Under the pieces are notes generated by a model, which saw only the letters and a program-made list of their open reading frames with translations, did no database searches and was not told the origin of the DNA. Shown in pieces: positions 1-5,865 of a stretch of DNA of 6,563 nt (position 1 is its first letter; every line of letters starts with the position of its first letter). The position numbers and the translations under genes were made by a program. The DNA comes from an uncultured Erysipelotrichaceae bacterium (GTDB taxonomy: Bacteria > Bacillota_I > Bacilli_A > RFN20 > CAG-826), in contig CADBDO010000045.1 of the NCBI GenBank assembly GCA_902793515.1, forward strand, positions 1-6,563. Direction: 5' to 3'.

Positions 1-2
1 CC

Positions 3-374
3 CTCGAATCAGTTGATTATCTTTATAAGGGAGGACGCTGCAACGCTCTTGCGATGCTTGGCGCCAACCTCCTTAAGCTCCGCCCTCAGATCCTCTTAAG
101 CAACGGCACGATGGTCTGTGGCAAGAAGTTCCGCGGCAAGAAAGAGAAATGGGTCTTCGATTATTTGGAGGAGACCTTAACCGCCAATAAGAACATGGAT
201 CTTACCCGCGTCTTCGTTGCCTATACCGAGATTGATCAAGAACTATTAGACAAAGCCTGCGCCCGTCTAAAAGAGTTTGGCTTCAAGGAAATCATCCTTC
301 ACGAAGCGATGGGAACGGTCTCCTGCCATGCTGGCCCAGGAACATTCGGCATCTTCTTCTATAACGACAAATAA
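3..374 (+). CDS. DegV family protein (fatty-acid-binding), 3' part only
   Basis: This is the C-terminal 123 residues of a DegV-family protein. The reading frame is open back to the window edge, so the gene starts upstream. An ATG at 54 lies inside the conserved region and is not the start. DegV proteins bind a fatty acid in a cleft between two domains, and the FakB members present acyl chains to the kinase FakA for phospholipid synthesis. Visible family marks are LESVDYLYKGGR at the left edge, which matches the usual 'LDTLEYLxKGGR' helix, and the C-terminal SCHAGPGTFGIFF, which matches the 'HtGPGalgl.f' lipid-head-binding motif. A Cys (RCN) follows the GGR, where hydrophobic or small residues are common. 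The gene ends 10 bases before a terminator hairpin and converges on pgi. The family is certain from the two motifs. Whether it is a true FakB cannot be told without the N-terminal domain and the rest of the genome. Confidence 0.9.
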   Translation, partial: LESVDYLYKGGRCNALAMLGANLLKLRPQILLSNGTMVCGKKFRGKKEKWVFDYLEETLTANKNMDLTRVFVAYTEIDQELLDKACARLKEFGFKEIILHEAMGTVSCHAGPGTFGIFFYNDK

Positions 375-380
375 AAAAAC

Positions 381-418
381 AAAAAATCCGTGGCAGAACC
401 GCCACGGATTATTTTTTT
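381..418. terminator. Bidirectional intrinsic terminator between degV-like gene and pgi
   Basis: A perfect 10-bp stem (AATCCGTGGC at 385-394, GCCACGGATT at 401-410) with a 6-base loop is flanked by an A-rich run on the left (373-386) and seven T on the right (412-418). On the + strand the hairpin and T-run follow the degV-like stop by about 10 bases. On the minus strand the A-run becomes the U-tract, about 18 bases after the pgi stop. One element therefore serves both converging transcripts. Confidence 0.93.
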
Positions 419-428
419 GTCGGTGTTT

Positions 429-1715
429 TTAGAAACCAGGTTTTCCAAGAAGATGGAACATGTTCTTCTTGTAGATTTCGACGCCTGGCTGGTTGAATGG
501 GTTGACCTCGTTGAGGTAGGCGCTCATCGCGCAAGCTCTCTCGAAGAAGTAGAAGAGATAGCCGAGGTTGAATGGGTTCATTTCCTCTAACTCAAGGACG
601 ACGTTGTTGTTGCCACCTTCTTCGGTATGGGCTTTGATGGTTCCTTCGAAGGCTTTGTCCTGGATGCTTCCAAGGGTTCTTCCTTCAAGGTAATTAAGTC
701 CATCGAGATTATCTTCGTCATGAGGGACTTTCACTTCGTGACGGTGCTTTCCTAAATATAGAGTGGTCTCGAAGAAGACTGGGCTGCCATCCTGGATGAA
801 CTGACCAAGGGAATGGAGGTCAGTGGAGAAGGTCGCGCTATCTGGGAGAAGGCCTTTCTTTTCTTTGCCTTCGCTTTCGCCATAAAGCTGTTTCCACCAT
901 TCGCCGATCTGGACGAAACTTGGGACATAGGTGATGAACATCTCAACGGCTTTCTTGTAGTGGGCCCACATCTCATGGCGGATGACGGCGTATTTGTAGC
1001 ACTCATTGACCTTAAGGTCTGGGTTTGAGGCGTCTTCTCTAGCTTTAGCGGATCCTTTAAGGGTGGCTTCTGGATCGATGCCGGCGCAGGCGATTGGGAA
1101 GAGGCCGACAGCGGTCTGGACGGAATAACGGCCACCGATATCATCTGGAAGGACGAAACGGACATAGCCTTCTTTCTTGCAAAGCTCTAAGAGCGCGCCT
1201 TTATTGGCGTCGGTGGTGGCGAAGATGGATTTTCTAGCAAACTCAACGCCGTCTCTCTTTTCGAGATATTCCTTAAGGAGACGAAAGGCCACGGAAGTCT
1301 CGGTGGTGGTTCCGCTCTTGGAGATGACGTTGATGGCGAACTTCTTGTCCTTGAGGTATTCAAGGCATTCGGCAACATAAGTTGGATCAAAGGTCTGACC
1401 CATGAAGAGAATCTCTGGTTTGCCTTTGAGGATGGTTCCGTTGATGGCTTCGATCGCAGCGCGGGCGCCAAGGTAAGAGCCGCCGATGCCGCAGACGATG
1501 AGGACGTCATAGTTCTCACGGACGTATTTGGACCATTTCTTGATCTGCTCAAGCTCTTCTTTGTTATAGGTCTCTGGGTAATCGACCCAGCCAAGGAAGT
1601 CGTTTCCGGCTCCGGTCTTATTGATGATGGCTTTGTGGATCTCGTTCACGCTTTCTTGATAAGCGGCGAAGTCGACCTTGTCCACGAGATGGTCGGTAAG
1701 TGTTTTGATGATCAT
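429..1715 (-). CDS. pgi: Glucose-6-phosphate isomerase
   Basis: This 428-residue cytoplasmic enzyme interconverts glucose-6-phosphate and fructose-6-phosphate in glycolysis and gluconeogenesis. The length is normal for the short Firmicutes-type PGI. Sugar-phosphate-binding loops are visible at 75-85 (CGIGGSYLGAR) and 131-139 (ISKSGTTTE). PGI signature 1 is at 191-199 (DDIGGRYSV, with Arg196). The catalytic Glu region is LYGESEGK (Glu280), the His is in STDLHSLGQ (His301), and PGI signature 2 ends in FNQPGVEIYK (Lys416). All expected active-site residues by family alignment are therefore present. The ATG overlaps the stop of the upstream S1-domain gene (ATGA). It has a perfect AGGAGG at 1723-1728, 7 bases before the start and inside the last codons of that gene, so pgi is probably translated efficiently in its own right. 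It is the last gene of the four-gene operon and is followed by the terminator at 381-418. I see no missing residues or frame breaks. Confidence 0.98.
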   Translation of the reverse strand: MIIKTLTDHLVDKVDFAAYQESVNEIHKAIINKTGAGNDFLGWVDYPETYNKEELEQIKKWSKYVRENYDVLIVCGIGGSYLGARAAIEAINGTILKGKPEILFMGQTFDPTYVAECLEYLKDKKFAINVISKSGTTTETSVAFRLLKEYLEKRDGVEFARKSIFATTDANKGALLELCKKEGYVRFVLPDDIGGRYSVQTAVGLFPIACAGIDPEATLKGSAKAREDASNPDLKVNECYKYAVIRHEMWAHYKKAVEMFITYVPSFVQIGEWWKQLYGESEGKEKKGLLPDSATFSTDLHSLGQFIQDGSPVFFETTLYLGKHRHEVKVPHDEDNLDGLNYLEGRTLGSIQDKAFEGTIKAHTEEGGNNNVVLELEEMNPFNLGYLFYFFERACAMSAYLNEVNPFNQPGVEIYKKNMFHLLGKPGF

Positions 1716-2074
1716 TTTTGATCCTCCTCTGTTTCGTTCTTAATCCATTCTGGAAGCATCTTTTCGAGGGCTTCGAAAGAGACTTTGTCGAGTGGGATTG
1801 GCTCCTTCTTAAGGGATTCTCTCTTCTCTTCTGGGGAGAGGGCTTTGGCGCTTACGCGCATGAAGTTCTTCTTCTCGTCGTAGTCGATGACTTTGACTTT
1901 GTAGATATTTCCGGCTTGGACGAAGCTCGTGAAGTTGCGGACATAGGAGTTCGTGAGCTCAGAAATATGAAGCAAGCCAGTCTCGTTGTTGTCAAAAAGA
2001 AGGATGGCGTATTTTGGGTAGATCTTGACGACGGTGCCTTCTAAGATGTCGCCTTTTTTGCTGTGTTCGATCAT
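1712..2074 (-). CDS. Single S1-domain RNA-binding protein (CvfD/YugI/GSP13-like)
   Basis: A 120-residue cytoplasmic protein. Residues about 5-75 form one S1 (OB-fold) RNA-binding domain: KGDILEGTVVKIYPKYAILLF, then the typical GLLHISEL, then VKVIDYDEKKNFMRVSAK. A short charged tail of about 45 residues follows (EEKRESLKKEPIP and later SFEALEKMLPEWIKNETEED). Small S1 proteins of this shape in Firmicutes (YugI/GSP13 in Bacillus, CvfD in streptococci) are ribosome- or RNA-associated regulators of translation and stress. From memory, yugI lies near pgi in Bacillus subtilis, so the adjacency seen here supports this assignment. The start overlaps the stop of the cytidylyltransferase gene (ATGA, 2074-2071), and GAGGA at 2085-2089 sits 10 bases upstream. 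The stop overlaps the pgi start in the same way, which suggests translational coupling. The domain is certain. The regulatory role is inferred from the family, and its RNA targets are unknown. Confidence 0.88.
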   Translation of the reverse strand: MIEHSKKGDILEGTVVKIYPKYAILLFDNNETGLLHISELTNSYVRNFTSFVQAGNIYKVKVIDYDEKKNFMRVSAKALSPEEKRESLKKEPIPLDKVSFEALEKMLPEWIKNETEEDQK

Positions 2075-2790
2075 TTCTTCTTTTTCCTCGATTGCTCAAA
2101 TATCTTTAGGTCGTTCTCATTCGTGATCTTGTAGTTTGATGGGTCGCCGTTAACGATGGTCGCCTTTGTTCCTGTCGCTTTGGTGACAAGAGAGCCTTCA
2201 TCGGTGTATGAACCAGCGTCCTCGGTTCTAAGGAATGACGAATAGAGAAGGGCATATGAGAAAGTCTGTGGGGTTTGGAGTCTGACGACGCTAGACCTAT
2301 CGACGTACATATCGATTGCGCCGTCTTTGATGAGGGCCATGGAGTCGTCCGCTTTGATGGCGGTGACGGCCGCTTGGCTCTTAGTCGCTTCGAAGATATT
2401 TCTCGAAACCATATCCTCGGTGACGTTAGGTCTATCGGCATCGTGAACAAGGATGAGCGAATGTGGATTGACCCTGTTTTCTCTAAGGAACCAGATTGCG
2501 TTTTTGCAGGACAATTCTCTTTCCTCGGCGCCTTCAACAATGGCGTGTGGTTTCTTGTTTAAGCCAGTTTTGCGGAGGATTTCTTCAGTTTTCTCTTTGA
2601 ATCTCTTCGGAACGACATAGATCATGAAGTCGATCGAACGGGATTCGGAAAGGGTCTTCGCCGCGTACACAAAAAGCTCTTGGCCAGCGACCACCATGTA
2701 TTGTTTTGGGGTTTCGACGTTGAGCCTAAGACCTTTGCCGCCCATAAGGAGGACGGCGTAGTTATGTGTGGAGGTGAAATCGAAGACCAT
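2071..2790 (-). CDS. IspD/TarI-family cytidylyltransferase
   Basis: A 239-residue enzyme expected to transfer CMP from CTP to a polyol phosphate. The family includes IspD (2-C-methyl-D-erythritol 4-phosphate, isoprenoid MEP pathway) and TarI (ribitol 5-phosphate, teichoic acid and other surface polymers). Motifs in order: the nucleotide-binding loop LLMGGKGLRL (14-23), PKQY (28-31), the EGAEERELS segment (86-94) that matches the usual GG..R..S, LVHDADRP (114-121), VDRSSVVRLQTPQTF (163-177), TDE (196-198) and NGDPSNYKIT (214-223). The CTP-binding set, including Lys29, Arg120 and Lys221, is intact. Three positions differ from the usual IspD pattern: the second Ala of HDAARP is Asp119, and the DTxK segment reads DSMA (149-152). 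This leaves the polyol substrate open. The gene starts directly after the HAD stop (TAA|ATG), with AAGGAG 12 bases upstream inside the HAD gene. It ends in a KKKK tail. The family is certain; IspD versus TarI function is not resolved here. Confidence 0.87.
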   Translation of the reverse strand: MVFDFTSTHNYAVLLMGGKGLRLNVETPKQYMVVAGQELFVYAAKTLSESRSIDFMIYVVPKRFKEKTEEILRKTGLNKKPHAIVEGAEERELSCKNAIWFLRENRVNPHSLILVHDADRPNVTEDMVSRNIFEATKSQAAVTAIKADDSMALIKDGAIDMYVDRSSVVRLQTPQTFSYALLYSSFLRTEDAGSYTDEGSLVTKATGTKATIVNGDPSNYKITNENDLKIFEQSRKKKK

Positions 2791-3627
2791 TTAGTCGTTA
2801 TTCTCCTTGTAGGCTTTTCCTTTTTTCTTGAGCGATTCGTTGATGGCGACGCCTTCGATGATAAGGCGCATGATCGAATCGAGTTCTTTTCCTTTGCGGT
2901 AATCGGCAGGGGCAACATAGTTGACGCGACCATCGTAATAAAGCTTGTCGACCTTGTCTTCTTGTCCCTCAGGATAGACGGCGATTGAGTGGCCGCCTTT
3001 CTCTTTGGCGGTGATCATCGCAGGGATATCGGTAAGTCCATCGCCGATATAAACGATATTGGTGGATGGAACTCTCTTATTTGGGTTCTTCTCGTTGACG
3101 CCGACATCATCATTAACGTCGAGCGCGCCTTTCGATACACGGTAGAAATACTGGGTCTTCATCGTGTAGTTGATGACGCGCTTTAGCCAGATCGGCTCAT
3201 CGTTTTCATCGAAGAGGAATTCGCAGCCATAGACCTTCTTGAAGTATTTGTAGATGGAGCAGCCTTCGACGATCTCTGTGTTGCCAGAGGAGACAAGATA
3301 ATGCTCAACCTCGACGCCGTTTTCCTCGCCGAATTTGTTGATTCTCTCAAACCATTCCTCAACGCCAGGCCAGAACTTGATGTCCTTGCCTTGCTTGCGA
3401 AGGAAAGAACGGGTCATCTTGATTCCGCGTTTCTGGCATTCCTCCATCATCGTGCGGAGATAGCCAAGTGTTTTTTCGCATCCGGTTTTATCGGAGAATT
3501 CTTTGGTTTTCGCCCAAAACTGTTCAGGGGTCAAGCCTAAAGAAGGGATGAAGGAGAAGCTCTGCATGTCGCTTGTCGCCAAGGTTGCATCAAAGTCATA
3601 GAGGATCGCTACAATCGGTTTGCTCAT
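2791..3627 (-). CDS. HAD-superfamily hydrolase (phosphatase), substrate unknown
   Basis: A 278-residue cytoplasmic HAD-fold protein, probably a phosphatase. Numbering is from the ATG at 3627. Motif I is YDFDATL (nucleophile Asp11 and acid/base Asp13), motif II is YLVSSGN (Ser113/114), the motif III Lys is probably Lys157 or Lys166 in the NYTMKTQYFYRVSK segment, and motif IV is IVYIGDGLTD (195-200, Mg-binding acids). A helical cap lies between motifs I and II (about 20-105). The protein resembles a conserved group of Firmicutes HAD proteins that share the SFSFIPSLGLTPEQFW and FWPGVEEWFERI segments; I know no assigned substrate. A longer frame from a TTG at 3651 was rejected. The ATG at 3627 has GAGGA 6 bases upstream, and the TTG falls at the edge of the promoter -10 element. 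It is the first gene of the operon, and its stop touches the cytidylyltransferase start, so the phosphatase may act in the same sugar- or polyol-phosphate chemistry. That link is inference. Confidence 0.88.
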   Translation of the reverse strand: MSKPIVAILYDFDATLATSDMQSFSFIPSLGLTPEQFWAKTKEFSDKTGCEKTLGYLRTMMEECQKRGIKMTRSFLRKQGKDIKFWPGVEEWFERINKFGEENGVEVEHYLVSSGNTEIVEGCSIYKYFKKVYGCEFLFDENDEPIWLKRVINYTMKTQYFYRVSKGALDVNDDVGVNEKNPNKRVPSTNIVYIGDGLTDIPAMITAKEKGGHSIAVYPEGQEDKVDKLYYDGRVNYVAPADYRKGKELDSIMRLIIEGVAINESLKKKGKAYKENND

Positions 3628-3633
3628 CTTTAT

Positions 3634-3638
3634 TCCTC
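3634..3638 (-). promoter_or_regulatory. Ribosome-binding site that fixes the HAD gene start
   Basis: The minus strand reads GCGAGGAATAAAG followed by ATG at 3627. GAGGA is 6 bases from the start codon. No comparable site precedes the alternative TTG at 3651, so this decides the start. Confidence 0.75.
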
Positions 3639-3651
3639 GCTGTTTATTCAA

Positions 3652-3680
3652 AGTATATTACTTTGCGCTTCTCTTCTCAA
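3652..3680 (-). promoter_or_regulatory. Sigma-A-type promoter of the HAD-cytidylyltransferase-S1-pgi operon
   Basis: On the minus strand there is TTGAGA (3680-3675), a 17-base spacer and TATACT (3657-3652). Each hexamer has one mismatch to consensus and the spacing is ideal. The predicted transcript start is near A3645, giving a short leader of about 18 bases that contains the ribosome site at 3634-3638. No other convincing promoter lies inside the four tightly packed genes, so this one probably drives all of them, including pgi. Confidence 0.8.
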
Positions 3681-3722
3681 TTTGCAGCGCGAAGAATTTT
3701 GCTAAACGCAAAAATGCCAAAT

Positions 3723-3751
3723 TTGAAAATGGGGCAGGGGGACTTTAGAAT
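3723..3751 (+). promoter_or_regulatory. Sigma-A-type promoter of the LemA-like gene, predicting a leaderless mRNA
   Basis: On the + strand there is TTGAAA (3723-3728), a 17-base spacer and TAGAAT (3746-3751), each one or two mismatches from consensus. Only 8 bases separate the -10 hexamer from the ATG at 3760, so transcription should begin at or within a few bases of the start codon. It is divergent from the operon promoter; the two -35 elements are about 42 bases apart. Confidence 0.7.
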
Positions 3752-3759
3752 ATTACGGC

Positions 3760-4287
3760 ATGGAATGGTGGCAATTACTTCTTTACATTCTCTCGATCAT
3801 CATCCTCATTTGGCTTGCCCTTTTGGTGATCGACATCACTAACGTCCTTAGCTTCAAAGGCAAACTCGAGAAGAGGACCGTCGCTTTCAGCGTCCTTTTC
3901 ATCGAGAAGAAAGATATCCTTTTGACCATCTACGCCATGTTCGATGAGAAGAAGGCAGAATTCTCCTCTTCGCTAAACAAAGCCGCCGCCCAAGTCAGAT
4001 GGATGAAGCTTGAGTCCATGAAGGGCGAAGATATCGAAAATAATGTGGTTTTGCTGAATGATTTTGAAAAAAGGCTCGCTCTTTTGGGCCACAAATACCC
4101 TATCTTTGAAGGGGATAAAGACTACGAAATCTATTGGACGACCTTAGAAGATCTCAACGCCAATTACAGAAGAAACGTCGCCAACTATAACAGTGAAGTC
4201 CTCGGTTACGAATACTGGAGGCGCTTCATCATTTTCCGTCCGCTCACTTATCTCTTTGGTTTCAGAGAGAGGAAACGTCTCAATTAG
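3760..4287 (+). CDS. LemA-like membrane-anchored protein (divergent)
   Basis: A 175-residue protein with one N-terminal transmembrane helix (about 4-26: LLLYILSIIILIWLALLVI), no cleavage signal, and a mostly helical, charged soluble part. LemA resemblance is strongest in the second half: HKYPIFEGDKDYEIYWTTLEDLNANYRRNVANYNSEV (about 111-147) fits the family pattern 'YP.L.....f..L...L...ENxIa.aR..YN..V..YN'. It is followed by a FRPLTYLFGFRER end that matches the usual 'fP...ia...gf'. The first half (31-60) lacks the typical 'NxLV...QR..LIPNLV' wording, so this is a divergent member. LemA proteins are membrane-anchored helical bundles with no firmly established general function. No Shine-Dalgarno lies at a normal distance: the G-rich stretch ending at 3742 is 17 bases away and lies between the -35 and -10. 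An in-frame TGA at 3724 excludes a more upstream start. The TAG stop overlaps the stop of the convergent ABC-F gene by three bases. Confidence 0.72.
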   Translation: MEWWQLLLYILSIIILIWLALLVIDITNVLSFKGKLEKRTVAFSVLFIEKKDILLTIYAMFDEKKAEFSSSLNKAAAQVRWMKLESMKGEDIENNVVLLNDFEKRLALLGHKYPIFEGDKDYEIYWTTLEDLNANYRRNVANYNSEVLGYEYWRRFIIFRPLTYLFGFRERKRLN

Positions 4288-5816
4288 AAGTGCATCTCAT
4301 AATCGACTAAGCCATCATAGAAGTCTTTTTCGTGACTGACGATGATGACTGAGCCTGGATATTTCTCAATCGCTTCGAAGAGCGAATCTTTTGCTGACTG
4401 ATCAAGGTGGTTGGTTGGCTCGTCAAAGACGAGGAAGTTGCTCTTTTTCAAACTCATCAAAGCGAACCTAGCTTTAGTGACCTCTCCGCCAGAGAGTTCT
4501 TTCATCGGTCTCATGGCAAGCTCTTTCCTAACGCCTGTCGCGCCTAATGCGGTGCGTACCTGCGTGTTAGTGAGGCCTGGATATTGGTTATGGATGTAAT
4601 CGAATGGGCTAAGCGACATATCAATCACCTCATCTTGGTTGAAGTAATTGACGACGATGCCGTCTAACCAGTTATATTCGCCTCCAAGAGAAGGAATCTT
4701 CCCAAGGATCGTTCTTAAGAACGTCGTTTTGCCGACGCCGTTTTGTCCGAGGATGGCGATTTTCTCTCCTTCTTTCAATATGAAAGAGATTGGATCGAGA
4801 AGAGGTTTGCCATATCCGATCTCAAGGTTCTCAACGATGAGAGGCTTTTGCCCTACTGGATGCGTATATGGGAAAGAGAAATGAACTTTGATGACGGATT
4901 TGCCTGGGGCTTCCATAACATCAAGGTGAGCGAGTCTAGCTCTTCTAGATTTAGCGGCTCTAGAGGATGTCGCTCTGACAATATGCCTAGCGATGAAGTC
5001 TTCCTCTTTCTTGATGTATCTTTGTTGAGCGTTGTAGTTCTTCTCGTATTGCTCTCTGTCGAGTTCATGTTGCTCAAGATAATGCTCGAAGGTTCCTTTG
5101 TATCTTGTGACGGTCTGATTCTCTAAGCAGAAGACGACTGTGGCGATTCTCTTTAAGAATTGTTGGTCGTGGCTCACGACGAGGAAGGCTTTTGGATATG
5201 AGATGAGGTATCTGGCTAGCCAATCAACCTGCGTGGCATCAAGGAAGTTCGTAGGCTCGTCCATGATGAGGAAGTCCTTTTCCTCAAGAAGCATTTTGGC
5301 GAGATAGGCTTTCTCTCTTTGGCCGCTGGAAAGCTTGGCTAAAGGGGCCTCAAGATTCTCTTTGAGGAAGCCTAAACCATCGGTGAGCTTTCCGACTTTT
5401 TCTTGGAGGGCGTAGAACCCTCTTTCATTGAGTTCCGTTTGAATTCGATCGGCTTTTGCCAGTAATTTTTCGAAATTTGCCCCATCTAATGCGCTTTGTT
5501 CATAGAGCTCATTCATTCTCTTTTCTTTCTCAAAAAGATCTTCATAGACGCCATAGAGGTACTGATGGACAGGCATATCTTGGGCGACCTTGAGTTGTTG
5601 GTCGAGATAGGAATGGGTGACCCCGCTTTCCCAAATGACTTGGCCTTTGTCGGCTTTGAGTTCACCGACGATGATATTCAAAATCGTGGTCTTGCCTGAG
5701 CCATTGCTTCCGACGAGGCAGCAATGCTCTCCGCTATTGACCTTGAAAGAGACTTTCTTGTAGAGCTCTTTGTCGCTGTAATTGAATTCGATGTCCTTTA
5801 GTTCGACGAGTGCCAT
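4284..5816 (-). CDS. ABC-F family ATPase (ribosome-associated)
   Basis: A 510-residue protein with two fused ATP-binding domains and no membrane segment, as in ABC-F proteins. These bind the ribosome E site and act on translation (EttA/Uup/YbiT/YkpA types) or give resistance to ribosome-targeting antibiotics. Numbering is from the ATG at 5816. Domain 1 has Walker A GSNGSGKT (36-43), signature LSSGQ (162-166), Walker B FLIMDEP (182-188) and the H-loop SH (215-216). Domain 2 has Walker A GQNGVGKT (357-364), signature LSGGE (441-445), Walker B FLVFDEP (461-467) and SH (494-495). Between them (about 240-310) is the charged linker that reaches the P-site tRNA, with the Arg-rich RATSSRAAKSRRARLAHLD. 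Both catalytic Glu residues are present, and the protein ends soon after domain 2 without a long C-terminal coil. An in-frame TTG at 5846 was rejected because it lies upstream of the likely promoter. No ribosome site precedes the ATG. The subfamily is uncertain. The lack of a leader peptide or attenuator argues mildly against an inducible resistance gene. Confidence 0.93.
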   Translation of the reverse strand: MALVELKDIEFNYSDKELYKKVSFKVNSGEHCCLVGSNGSGKTTILNIIVGELKADKGQVIWESGVTHSYLDQQLKVAQDMPVHQYLYGVYEDLFEKEKRMNELYEQSALDGANFEKLLAKADRIQTELNERGFYALQEKVGKLTDGLGFLKENLEAPLAKLSSGQREKAYLAKMLLEEKDFLIMDEPTNFLDATQVDWLARYLISYPKAFLVVSHDQQFLKRIATVVFCLENQTVTRYKGTFEHYLEQHELDREQYEKNYNAQQRYIKKEEDFIARHIVRATSSRAAKSRRARLAHLDVMEAPGKSVIKVHFSFPYTHPVGQKPLIVENLEIGYGKPLLDPISFILKEGEKIAILGQNGVGKTTFLRTILGKIPSLGGEYNWLDGIVVNYFNQDEVIDMSLSPFDYIHNQYPGLTNTQVRTALGATGVRKELAMRPMKELSGGEVTKARFALMSLKKSNFLVFDEPTNHLDQSAKDSLFEAIEKYPGSVIIVSHEKDFYDGLVDYEMHF

Positions 5817-5823
5817 GATGACA

Positions 5824-5832
5824 AATATACCA
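5824..5832 (-). promoter_or_regulatory. Extended -10 promoter element of the ABC-F gene
   Basis: The minus strand reads TGGTATATT, an extended -10 (TGn plus TATATT). It ends 7 bases before the ATG at 5816. The region where a -35 would sit is the T-run of the upstream terminator (CTTTTT or similar), a poor -35, so the TG extension probably compensates. The transcript should begin at or next to the ATG, giving a leaderless mRNA. The confidence is moderate because the assignment rests on one hexamer plus TG. Confidence 0.55.
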
Positions 5833-5844
5833 TAGGGGGATAAC

Positions 5845-5865
5845 AAAAAAAGTGCTTAAGCACTT
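5845..5865 (-). terminator. Intrinsic terminator fused to the stop codon of the CmpB-family gene
   Basis: The minus strand reads AAGTGC-TTAA-GCACTT followed by a run of T (5851-5845). It has a 6-bp perfect stem (5865-5850) and a 4-base loop. The TAA stop (5866-5864) forms part of the first stem arm. The stem is short and AT-rich, so readthrough into the ABC-F gene is plausible. The T-tract also occupies the -35 region of the ABC-F promoter. Confidence 0.75.

Noticed and set aside
752..1165. 137-codon minus-strand open frame inside pgi
   Set aside because: It lies in another frame of pgi, is rich in Ser, Pro and Arg with no domain, and pgi has all active-site motifs through this region.
2106..2540. 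144-codon minus-strand open frame inside the cytidylyltransferase gene
   Set aside because: Low-complexity Ser/Arg/Thr-rich shadow of a gene with clear family motifs; no ribosome site or domain.
3628..3651. TTG start at 3651 extending the HAD protein by 8 residues
   Set aside because: The TTG touches the -10 box and would lie upstream of the predicted transcript start; the ATG at 3627 has a good ribosome site.
3697..3713. Small inverted repeat TTTTGC-TAAAC-GCAAAA between the divergent promoters
   Set aside because: Six-bp AT-rich stem with no T-run to make a terminator. It could be an operator between the two promoters, but nothing else supports that.
4743..5126. 127-codon + strand open frame opposite the ABC-F gene
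   Set aside because: It is antisense to the ABC-F linker and has no ribosome site or recognisable domain. The other + strand frames at 390-590, 813-1028, 1718-2044, 2275-2562 and 2680-2988 are shadows of the same kind.
5817..5846. TTG start at 5846 extending the ABC-F protein by 10 residues
   Set aside because: No ribosome site, the extension would cover the likely promoter, and MALVELKDIEFNY is the normal start of such proteins.
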